DNA of 27,356 nucleotides from a virus. The stretch covers positions 1-27,356 of the IMG/VR virus record IMGVR_UViG_3300037504_000539. One strand, written 5' to 3'. Position 1 is the stretch's first letter, and every line of letters begins with the position of its first letter. Both the position numbers and the translations under genes were made by a program. A model generated the notes under the pieces. The model saw only the letters and a program-made list of their open reading frames with translations, was not told where the DNA came from and searched no databases. Shown here one piece after another: positions 5,761 to 11,101 of this stretch.

Positions 5761-5805
5761 TTTATTCTCCTTAAAGTTTGAATGTCCGACAACTATATAC
5801 ATTCC

Positions 5806-5834
5806 GAATTAAAATCGGGCCTTTAGCAGGCCCG
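5806..5834 (-). terminator. Rho-independent terminator of the early operon
   Basis: CGGGCCT (reading minus 5834-5828) pairs with AGGCCCG (5822-5816) around a five-base loop and is followed by ATTTTAATT. It begins five bases after the stop of the 86-residue gene and just before the cassette array, separating the recombination operon from the array and replication genes. Confidence 0.8.
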
Positions 5835-5838
5835 AAGC

Positions 5839-6099
5839 CTACTTAACTTTACTTATTTGTTTATTTACAAGCATTTTAAAAGACGGCTCACTTAAAAGTT
5901 GGCTAGCCGCCGTTTTTATTTTCCACGGCGCCAAACCCCGGCCTTCAAAGCGATCATCGTAAACCCTTCTTGTGACTTTTTCCCCATGAAGCTCAAAAGT
6001 TATGCACATTGTCTTTCGGTTATGCTCTTTTACTTTTTTACGCCAATACTTTTCGCTTTCATAAACTTCTTTTAACGCTTTGACTATACGGCTAAACAT
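5839..6099 (-). CDS. Hypothetical early phage protein, 86 aa
   Basis: A basic small protein, MFSRIVKALKEVYESEKYWRKKVKEHN..., with a beta segment MCITFELHGEKVTRRVYDD and a helical C-terminus. It overlaps the preceding gene by 16 bases and has an AGGGAG-type site upstream. It is the last gene before the terminator at 5806-5834, in the recombination operon. I do not recognise it. No signal peptide or membrane segment. Confidence 0.7.
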   Translation of the reverse strand: MFSRIVKALKEVYESEKYWRKKVKEHNRKTMCITFELHGEKVTRRVYDDRFEGRGLAPWKIKTAASQLLSEPSFKMLVNKQISKVK

Positions 6100-6347
6100 T
6101 TTTCATTCTCCCTTTCTAAAATAATGCCCATCAGCTCTTTTTCGTGCGCGCTTGACAGGTATGAAGTTATGTTTCGGCGGCGCCCTTTGCGAAATACGTA
6201 CGCGGCTGTAATCTCAAAATACGGCTTGTCGTACTCAAACGACTTATACCACCACCACCAAACCTCAAGATAGTGTCCGTCGATCTCAATATATTCAGGT
6301 GCTCCGTCCTCATTTTCAAAATCAAAGTCTTTTTCTTTAATTGTCAT
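6084..6347 (-). CDS. Hypothetical early phage protein with WWWW run, 87 aa
   Basis: Start overlaps the nuclease stop as ATGA, so translation is coupled. The N-terminus is very acidic (KEKDFDFENEDGAPEYIEIDG), followed by HYLEVWWWWYKSFEYDKPYFEITAAYVFRKGRRRN. Four consecutive tryptophans are rare and may form a stacking surface for nucleic acid or protein binding. Small acidic proteins next to phage exonucleases sometimes act as partners or inhibitors of host nucleases, but nothing here proves that. Confidence 0.7.
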   Translation of the reverse strand: MTIKEKDFDFENEDGAPEYIEIDGHYLEVWWWWYKSFEYDKPYFEITAAYVFRKGRRRNITSYLSSAHEKELMGIILERENEKCLAV

Positions 6348-7291
6348 AGCTGAAACCTTCCTTTTATGTCATAACCAACAAAAGCGCCCTCTATAGTCTC
6401 GCCCTCATACTGCTTATAATGTTCTTTTACTTTTGCTTTTAGCTGCTTTGCCTTATGATCGAGTAGACGGGCCTCTTTGACCACGCTCTTAATGTCTTCA
6501 CGTTCCAAGCTTTCATAGGCCGGACATTTTCCGGCATTCAGTATCGGGCATCCGCCATACTCAAAACACTGTTCGCAAGGCGTTGGTTGATCGTAGGCCT
6601 CTTCCGGGCTGTTGATTATCCTATCCCACTGCCGCATTAAAAAGGCTTCTATTGCTTCGTGTTCCTTTTCAAGCATTTTGACGGCCTGTTTTTCCCCTGG
6701 GCACTCAAGGTTCCATGGAAGTATAAAAATTGTTGGGGATACATAGTCAAAACCAGGACAAAGCTTGACCGCCGCCCACATATACAATCTCATTTGCTGC
6801 ATTTCGCCAACCTGTTTTTCGGACAACTTGTTGCGCTGACTCTTGAAGTCCCAAACGTCTAGCAATGTCCCATCTGCAGTGGCATCAATCAAAATCAAAT
6901 CCGGCTTGACCACCACTTTTATTTCCTTGCCGTTTTGATCTTTCCCTAAACTTATCGTTGACTCTTTTTCTACCGCAAAAATTTTGTCAATCGGTACGGG
7001 CCTTTCGGCAAACTTCATTACATTTTCATAGGCTGGAACAAAAGAATTTTCTGGCAAGCCTGATCCATCAAAGCACCCCTCGAAAATCGAGCGCATGGCG
7101 CCGGGATCCGTTTCAACCCCGGCGTTCATGCAATGATTTATGTAAACTTCTCTAACCTGGTGGTGAAAGCGCCCCTCAAGCATAGGCAGGTTTTCCGCCT
7201 TAAACTCTTTGTCGCTATAAACACGCTTGTAATAATAGAGGCACCGGGCCGCCTGAATTTGACTATGCGAAATATGGTCTTTACGATCCAT
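6344..7291 (-). CDS. Cas4/RecB-like PD-(D/E)XK exonuclease with Fe-S cysteines, 315 aa
   Basis: Nuclease motifs can be read in order: GRFHHQVRE (His 44, Glu 48), KPDLILID (Asp 131), WDFKSQ (Asp 148, Lys 150) and QMRLY (Gln 166, Tyr 170). Cys 17 together with C239-x2-C242-x5-C248 gives the one-plus-three cysteine pattern that holds a 4Fe-4S cluster in Cas4 and AddB-type nucleases. In phages such enzymes resect double-strand ends to feed a single-strand annealing protein, and the annealing-protein candidate lies directly upstream with an 11-base overlap. No CRISPR array or Cas1 is present, so a CRISPR role is not supported. Confident for family, inferred for role. Confidence 0.88.
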   Translation of the reverse strand: MDRKDHISHSQIQAARCLYYYKRVYSDKEFKAENLPMLEGRFHHQVREVYINHCMNAGVETDPGAMRSIFEGCFDGSGLPENSFVPAYENVMKFAERPVPIDKIFAVEKESTISLGKDQNGKEIKVVVKPDLILIDATADGTLLDVWDFKSQRNKLSEKQVGEMQQMRLYMWAAVKLCPGFDYVSPTIFILPWNLECPGEKQAVKMLEKEHEAIEAFLMRQWDRIINSPEEAYDQPTPCEQCFEYGGCPILNAGKCPAYESLEREDIKSVVKEARLLDHKAKQLKAKVKEHYKQYEGETIEGAFVGYDIKGRFQL

Positions 7292-8222
7292 TTCCGTTAC
7301 CCCCAGCGGTTTGCTTTTGCAAGGCCGCCTGCAGGCTTTTCATACCCTCAAGACTTGCCTTCCCGAAAACATTTGTGCCCAAAAATTTATTCATATACCA
7401 AGTTTTTTGGGCTTTGTTGAGGCTAAGCGATTCAAATTTTAAGCAAATATCTTCGGCAAGCTTTTTGTGCTCTTCGGAAACTTCGGGCTGGCCTGGCTGG
7501 GCTTCACGCCCAAACTTTTGCTTTCCATAATCTTTTACACGGGCCTTAAATTGTGCAGATTTTTCGCCATTAATGGCTTGATAAGCCTTAAAAAGCTCTT
7601 CATGTGTAAGCTCGCCAATTTTGCGGCCCTTGTAAGGCCCAAATTTAAAAACAAAGCTATCATCTAAAGATTTTTGGTTGCCATTATTTTGTGATTTTTC
7701 CTCAAAGCTCATGTCTTCAAGGTCTTGTGTAAATTTGTGACTGGCCCTAGTTGCTAAAATAACAGCTCCAACAAACGCCCGCTTTTGTGCCATTTTTTGC
7801 AAGGTGTTAATTATGTTGTAAGGGCTCTGGTTGATATACTTTTTTTCGCGACTATTACAGCTCCCCTCACACTCCGACAGGATCACATCAGGACGTTTCA
7901 GGCTATAAACCGACGCCTTAAAAGTGTACATGAAAAACCCGTCTTCATAATTCTCCACTTTCTGGACACATTGCATTTTAGAGGCAAGTCCAAAAAAATT
8001 AGCCAATTTTTCAGCCCCAGGCTTCAACAGTGTTGGCTTTTGCCCACAACCAGGAATTTTTCCATAGTCTTCTTTTTCGACTAAAGCCTTGCCAACAAAG
8101 TCTTGCAACGTTTTAGCCATCTCCATGACGCTGTCCATTGACTGCGCCGGCTTTACAACGGTTACTTGTGTTTCTTCCGGCTCTATAATCGCCGGGCTTT
8201 TTTCTTGTGTTTGCGTGCTCAT
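7281..8222 (-). CDS. Putative single-strand annealing recombinase, 313 aa
   Basis: A DYGKIPGCGQKPTLLKPGAE segment (about residues 53-72) and KMAQKRAFVGAVILATRASHKFTQD (about 143-167) are hallmarks of a widespread phage protein group that I associate with Rad52/Sak-like annealing proteins. Residues from about 190 (FVFKFGPYKGRKIGELTHEEL) resemble the small ExoX-like C-terminal DNA-binding module. The C-terminus ends in a Gly-rich tail. Context is strong: a Cas4-like exonuclease follows with overlapping frames and a coiled-coil protein precedes it nine bases upstream. The alternative is an ssDNA-binding protein without annealing activity. Confidence 0.65.
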   Translation of the reverse strand: MSTQTQEKSPAIIEPEETQVTVVKPAQSMDSVMEMAKTLQDFVGKALVEKEDYGKIPGCGQKPTLLKPGAEKLANFFGLASKMQCVQKVENYEDGFFMYTFKASVYSLKRPDVILSECEGSCNSREKKYINQSPYNIINTLQKMAQKRAFVGAVILATRASHKFTQDLEDMSFEEKSQNNGNQKSLDDSFVFKFGPYKGRKIGELTHEELFKAYQAINGEKSAQFKARVKDYGKQKFGREAQPGQPEVSEEHKKLAEDICLKFESLSLNKAQKTWYMNKFLGTNVFGKASLEGMKSLQAALQKQTAGGNGNGS

Positions 8223-8231
8223 GATCCCCCC

Positions 8232-8921
8232 TTATCGCGTGGCGACGATAGATTTTTCAAAAATGTTGACACCCGCGATCTCGCGTACCCCGCTTTTAAC
8301 CGCGTTGGCCAGCTTCCGAGGATCAGGCGCACAATATTCACGCGGCACGGCGTTTTCGTCAGTTACCTGGTAAGTCCAGGCTTTGCGGATAGACGTGGTC
8401 GCTGCTTGACTTTTAATCGCCTTGGGCTCGAACTGGATTGGTTCTTGGTCGATCTCTTTTGCCCGGTCCTCAAGAGCGATAGCCCGGTCAAGCTCTTTTT
8501 CGCTTCCGTTTTTTTCGGCCAGCTCTTCGCGCCTTTTTTGCTCTTCCTCAAGCCGCTTTCGCTGTTCTTCGCGCCGTTTGCGTTCCGCTTCTTCCCGAAG
8601 ACGCTCTTGTTCGCGCTGGTAAGCAACAATCTTTTTTTCAAGCTCTCGCTGAATTTTTTCAGCGGCGGAAATGTGGGGCTTAAACTCTGCATTAAGTTTC
8701 TTTAGTGCCGAGTTGAGCGGCGCTGTAAACTCTTTGCGCTTGTCGTCGATTTGTTTCTTGAGGGTCTTAATGTCCTTTAGCATGTCAGAGGCAACGCCCA
8801 AATCGGCGTCGGTGACTATTTGCCTTTCTTCAACAAGGCCCTCAAATTTTGCGATGGTGGTCCCGATTGTATTGACCACTTCTTCCTTTTTGTTTGTGTT
8901 GACCAAATTTTGATCTTCCAT
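8232..8921 (-). CDS. Coiled-coil phage recombination-associated protein, 229 aa
   Basis: ATG 8921 has AAAGGAG eight bases upstream. Residues 40-150 form a long charged coiled coil (RELEKKIVAYQREQERLREEAERKRREEQ...). The C-terminal 50 residues (IRKAWTYQVTDENAVPREYCAPDPRKLANAVKSGVREIAGVNIFEK) form a compact conserved-looking domain seen in many phage proteins beside recombinase genes. It is the first large gene of the recombination operon. Role unknown; scaffolding of the annealing complex is a guess. Confidence 0.75.
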   Translation of the reverse strand: MEDQNLVNTNKKEEVVNTIGTTIAKFEGLVEERQIVTDADLGVASDMLKDIKTLKKQIDDKRKEFTAPLNSALKKLNAEFKPHISAAEKIQRELEKKIVAYQREQERLREEAERKRREEQRKRLEEEQKRREELAEKNGSEKELDRAIALEDRAKEIDQEPIQFEPKAIKSQAATTSIRKAWTYQVTDENAVPREYCAPDPRKLANAVKSGVREIAGVNIFEKSIVATR

Positions 8922-8947
8922 TGTCTTGGCTCCTTTGATTAAAAATG

Positions 8948-9004
8948 AGTAGCCGCACGGGGCCCGTGCGTGGGTAAAGGTGGAGCCAACCCCATACGGC
9001 TACT
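8948..9004 (-). ncRNA. Structured intergenic RNA, three-way-junction fold
   Basis: AGTAGCCG (8948-8955) and CGGCTACT (8997-9004) close a stem that encloses GCACGGGgCCCGTGC (8955-8969) and a third hairpin (TGGGT at about 8970-8975 with ACCCCA at about 8989-8994). In leftward RNA it lies just ahead of the ribosome site of the coiled-coil gene. It does not match a ribozyme or riboswitch that I recognise. Confidence 0.4.
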
Positions 9005-9023
9005 GATTCGTTCCGTTTTTCCG

Positions 9024-9066
9024 AACCGAACGCGCAAGGGCTCCATGCTTGCGCCTGCGGTCCGAA
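9024..9066. other. Second intergenic hairpin
   Basis: GCGCAAG (9032-9038) and CTTGCGC (9048-9054) form a perfect stem. It is extended imperfectly by CCGAACCGAAC outside one arm and CTGCGGTCCGAA outside the other. On the plus strand it is followed by seven T, but no plus-strand gene ends here, so it is more likely leader or intercistronic structure of the leftward message. Confidence 0.4.
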
Positions 9067-9071
9067 TTTTT

Positions 9072-9344
9072 TTATATGCCGGTATCACCCCCTTGTTTGT
9101 GGGATGAACCGACCGGGCGTAGGCCAAGCCGGGAGCTTTCGAGGTCGTGCCAGGCTTCTTGCATTTCAGATTGTCTATGCACAATCCGGGCACAATCATG
9201 AATAAAATTTTTTGTTGATCGGAAAATTGATTTTTTAGGCCGGGGTAGGTAAACTGCAACCCGCCACATCCCGTCAATAATCGGGAAGGGGGAAACTTTT
9301 ATCTGGCCATGTTTGCTATTTTGCTGTTTTTTTGTTTTCCGCAC
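9072..9344 (-). CDS. Hypothetical basic early protein, 90 aa
   Basis: I start at GTG 9344 (RKTKKQQNSKHGQIK), six bases after GGAG; a TTG 12 bases earlier is an alternative. The N-terminus is strongly basic, then PIIDGMWRVAVYLPRPKKSIFRSTKNFIHDCARIVHRQ with a Trp/His-rich centre and a flexible C-terminus. It is the first gene after the promoter at 9494-9521, with a 140-base structured leader. A frame overlapping from 9277 looks like a shadow. No family recognised; first genes of phage early operons often encode regulators. Confidence 0.6.
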   Translation of the reverse strand: MRKTKKQQNSKHGQIKVSPFPIIDGMWRVAVYLPRPKKSIFRSTKNFIHDCARIVHRQSEMQEAWHDLESSRLGLRPVGSSHKQGGDTGI

Positions 9345-9386
9345 GTCGAGCTCCAATTTTTGGCCTCAAAGTGCCAAAATTGGGCT

Positions 9387-9453
9387 TTTCGCGGGTTTTT
9401 CTATCTATTTTGTGTCTATAATAGATAGAAGGGCTTGGGCTTCGCCCGCGAAA
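9387..9453 (-). promoter_or_regulatory. Nested inverted repeats in the early-operon leader
   Basis: Outer arms TTTCGCGGG (9387-9395) and CCCGCGAAA (9445-9453) are perfectly complementary. Inner arms TTCTATCTATT (9399-9409) and AATAGATAGAA (9420-9430) form an 11-bp perfect stem with a ten-base loop. The arm CGGGCGAAGCCC can also fold on itself, so two exclusive structures exist. The element sits between the promoter and the GTG of the first early gene, consistent with an attenuator, RNA-processing site or protein-binding operator. Confidence 0.6.
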
Positions 9454-9493
9454 GCTCAAGGTTGGCTTTCTTTAAGGTGAGTATATATCCGTT

Positions 9494-9521
9494 ATTATAC
9501 CGTTTTTAGTGTCCTTGTCAA
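9494..9521 (-). promoter_or_regulatory. Consensus sigma70-type promoter of the early operon
   Basis: Reading leftward, TTGACA (9521-9516), 16 bases, TATAAT (9499-9494): both hexamers are perfect. Transcription should start near 9487. It lies just beyond the terminator of the two-gene operon and drives 9344 to 5839. Confidence 0.88.
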
Positions 9522-9551
9522 GATTTTTTAAGGAAAATTCCTATTTTTTTT

Positions 9552-9608
9552 AAAAAAGCCCAGGGGCGGGGAGTGCCCCGCCTTTAGAGGGTATAAGGAT
9601 TCCTGGGC
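9552..9608 (-). terminator. Strong two-tier terminator of the ribozyme operon
   Basis: Reading leftward, GCCCAGG (9608-9602) pairs with CCTGGGC (9564-9558), immediately followed by six T. Inside, GGCGGGG (9582-9576) and CCCCGCC (9571-9565) form a second stem. It begins 26 bases after the 103-residue gene stop and insulates the next promoter. Confidence 0.85.
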
Positions 9609-9633
9609 ATGTTTCCTGATACCCCCCGTTTGT

Positions 9634-9945
9634 CTAATTATCTTTGTGCGGATGCACATCAAAACCGTCATTTAAAAATCTGTAAATTTGTTCGTCGCTC
9701 CAATCATATGTTATTGTCTCGGCGCTATTTTGCCAATTATCGATGGAATCAACATGGCAAAACTCAATCAAGTGTGTTTTTCCAGACGCGTTATTCCAGA
9801 CAAAATATTCATCGTCGTCAGGATCATAAACCAAAACCGCATCAACTTGTTTAATACCGCTTTTTTCTCGTTCGGCATTTTCTCGTGCGATTTGTAGTAA
9901 CTCTGTTACACCCTCCACCATATCGTGTCTAAGTTTTGTTTTCAT
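9634..9945 (-). CDS. Hypothetical acidic protein, 103 aa
   Basis: Start ATG 9945 (MKTKLRHDMVEGVTELLQ) has AGAGGG seven bases upstream, the same type of ribosome site as the gene before it; upstream frame would run through the hammerhead ribozyme. The protein is acidic with VDAVLVYDPDDDEYFVWNNASGKTHLIEF and DWSDEQIYRFLNDGFDVHPHKDN. It has no membrane segment or known motif. It is the second gene of a two-gene operon, separated from the first by a self-cleaving ribozyme. Ribozyme cleavage would leave it on its own message with a leader of about 33 bases. Confidence 0.75.
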   Translation of the reverse strand: MKTKLRHDMVEGVTELLQIARENAEREKSGIKQVDAVLVYDPDDDEYFVWNNASGKTHLIEFCHVDSIDNWQNSAETITYDWSDEQIYRFLNDGFDVHPHKDN

Positions 9946-9970
9946 AATAATACCCTCTATAAAAATTTGG

Positions 9971-10032
9971 CTTTCGCCGACGCCCCGGAGGGCGTTTCGG
10001 CCGGTTGCCATCCGGCTCTCATCAGAGCGAAA
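9971..10032 (-). ncRNA. Type I hammerhead self-cleaving ribozyme
   Basis: Reading leftward: stem I 5' strand UUUCGCU (10032-10026), core CUGAUGA (10025-10019), stem II GAGCCGG/CCGGCC (10018-10012 with 10004-9999, one bulged A) with loop AUGGCAA, core GAAA (9998-9995), stem III ACGCCC/GGGCGU with loop UCCG, then C at 9979 as the cleavage nucleotide (GUC). Stem I 3' strand GGCGAAA (9978-9972) closes with one G-U pair. All invariant core positions and all three stems are present; open stem I makes it type I. Cleavage is predicted between 9979 and 9978. It begins two bases after the stop of the 129-residue gene and sits ahead of the next ribosome site. Confidence 0.92.
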
Positions 10033-10033
10033 A

Positions 10034-10423
10034 TTACAAAGCATTGCGCATTGACTCAAGCTTCTCGATCTCTTGTTTAAGTTCGTCGATCTTTAGCGAC
10101 AGGGCTTTTTTCTTTCCGGCTTTTGAGGGGCGTAAACGGCGTAAATCCGTAATATGAAATCTCGGGTCAAAGGCTCCAATTTTTCCAATTTGGTTTTTTT
10201 CGTCTGAATACCACAATGTTGTCGTGGTCAACAATTCTTTGTCCGTTGCAATGTCAATAACCGCAAAATCATAGCCAAACCAATTTGGGCCGCTTACGTC
10301 TCTAACGTACAGGCCGTCCCGTAAATAGATATCAGCGCTATGTGGAGTTACCCAACCGTGGTTTTCGGCTTCGCTGCAGGTTTTCCAGTAACGCTCGTTT
10401 TTTGGATGCTTTTTTGTTTTCAT
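10034..10423 (-). CDS. Hypothetical protein with C-terminal coiled coil, 129 aa
   Basis: ATG 10423 has GAGGG about seven bases upstream. The central part (IYLRDGLYVRDVSGPNWFGYDFAVIDIATDKELLTTTTLWY) looks like a small beta-rich domain. The C-terminus (KKALSLKIDELKQEIEKLESM) is a short coiled coil, suggesting dimerisation. It is the first gene after the leftward promoter at 10457-10485, whose operator is duplicated at the divergent promoter. A hammerhead ribozyme begins right after the stop. No known domain; a regulatory role is possible only by position. Confidence 0.75.
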   Translation of the reverse strand: MKTKKHPKNERYWKTCSEAENHGWVTPHSADIYLRDGLYVRDVSGPNWFGYDFAVIDIATDKELLTTTTLWYSDEKNQIGKIGAFDPRFHITDLRRLRPSKAGKKKALSLKIDELKQEIEKLESMRNAL

Positions 10424-10456
10424 GTAGATACCCTCTTTGATTTATTTTATATATAT

Positions 10457-10485
10457 AATATAATCTTTTTCTTGATACTTGTCAA
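10457..10485 (-). promoter_or_regulatory. Leftward promoter of the ribozyme operon, with operator
   Basis: Reading leftward, TTGACA (10485-10480), 17 bases, TATATT (10462-10457). The sequence CTTGACAAGTATCAAGAAAA covers the -35 box and spacer and is identical to that at the rightward promoter. It contains the inverted repeat CTTGA-N6-TCAAG, suitable for a dimeric repressor. Confidence 0.85.
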
Positions 10486-10630
10486 GAGATTTTATAAAAA
10501 AAATTAAAAAAAAGCAAAAATTAATTTTGTGTATAGTGTTTTGTATAGCGGTTTTTAGAAAAAATTTAGCTTTCTTCTATAAAAAAGGCGGGTTTTATAT
10601 CTATTTTTTTCTTGACAAGTATCAAGAAAA
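10466..10630. repeat. Inverted pair of identical 20-bp operator-like sequences
   Basis: CTTGACAAGTATCAAGAAAA is present on the minus strand at 10486-10467 and on the plus strand at 10611-10630, about 125 bases apart, mirror-imaged around an AT-rich spacer. Each copy covers a -35 box. Duplication around divergent promoters indicates a shared regulator and possibly looping. Confidence 0.85.
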
Positions 10631-10640
10631 TGGGTATATT
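10612..10640 (+). promoter_or_regulatory. Rightward promoter with operator
   Basis: TTGACA (10612-10617), 17 bases, TATATT (10635-10640), with start expected near 10647 and the GGAGG of the 142-residue gene at 10660. It shares the operator-like sequence with the leftward promoter. Confidence 0.85.
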
Positions 10641-10672
10641 GAATTTATATTAAAGAATTGGAGGCCAAAACC

Positions 10673-11101
10673 ATGAAAAAATCTATTGCACCAAAGATTG
10701 AGGCCGTCGTCGTCGACAAGCTTGGATCGATCTACCCAAATGTTAATTACGGCGCTGTTCGGGCTGTTGAGGGGTTCCCGGTACTGCGGCAGTACACCTT
10801 GCAGGAAATTAAAGGCCGATGGCAGGCTGGGGAGCTTAAATTGCTTTTTGACGTTTTGAACGGGACGATTTTTTCGGCCAGCACATCAAAGCCCGATTTC
10901 TTGGCCATTGAAGTGCAAGACGGCTGCGAGCTGGACGGCCTGGACAAAAAATGGAAGGTAGACCAAAAGGCATTGATTGATAAAATTATGGGATTAACTT
11001 TTGCTCAATGTTTTTTCTTGATCGATTGGGTCAATGTGTTCTGGCAAAAAAACAACAAGAAAAAGCTTAATCTTGACGATTATCTTTCCGAGCTGCTTTA
11101 A
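10673..11101 (+). CDS. Hypothetical rightward protein, 142 aa
   Basis: I take ATG 10673 (MKKSIAPKIEAVVVDKLGS), eight bases after GGAGG; an in-frame codon at 10658 would lie on top of the ribosome site. The sequence is mixed with VNYGAVRAVEGFPVLRQYTLQEIKGRWQAGELKLLFDVLNG and FLIDWVNVFWQKNNKKKLNLDDYLSELL. No helix-turn-helix or membrane span is obvious. It has its own near-consensus promoter sharing an operator with the leftward operon, and its stop overlaps the convergent lipase stop (TTAA). It may be a lysogeny or host-modifying product, but that is position-based speculation. Confidence 0.78.
   Translation: MKKSIAPKIEAVVVDKLGSIYPNVNYGAVRAVEGFPVLRQYTLQEIKGRWQAGELKLLFDVLNGTIFSASTSKPDFLAIEVQDGCELDGLDKKWKVDQKALIDKIMGLTFAQCFFLIDWVNVFWQKNNKKKLNLDDYLSELL

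Larger units (their letters stand above)
3499..5793 (-). mobile_element. Integron-type gene cassette array without integrase (six cassettes)
   Basis: Six genes in one orientation are each followed by an imperfect palindrome with terminal core boxes of the type RYACAAC (R'') and GTTGTRY (R'). Boxes at the R' ends are 3499-3505, 3799-3805, 4051-4057, 4835-4841, 5130-5136 and 5449-5455. The first cassette begins at G|TTGTCGGA (5793). In integron biology the first bases of a cassette and the R'' box of its own attC come together in the excised circle and should be complementary. Here the match is 9/9 for cassette 1 (GTTGTCGGA against TCCGACAAC), 8/9 for cassette 2, 10/10 for cassette 3, 7/9 for cassette 4 and 6/9 for cassettes 5 and 6. 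Several genes end inside their attC, as is normal for cassettes. No attI or IntI is visible. In integron terms it is a CALIN-like array within a phage genome. Confidence 0.87.

Noticed and set aside
6344-7291. Possible CRISPR-Cas adaptation module because of the Cas4-like nuclease
   Set aside because: No Cas1/Cas2, no CRISPR repeats in the window, and the neighbours are phage recombination genes.
8939-9277. 112-codon frame overlapping the 90-residue early gene
   Set aside because: It crosses the structured intergenic repeats, has no ribosome site and looks like a shadow of the other frame.
10424-10672. AT-rich region as a replication origin
   Set aside because: The divergent promoters and operators explain the AT richness; no iterons are present.
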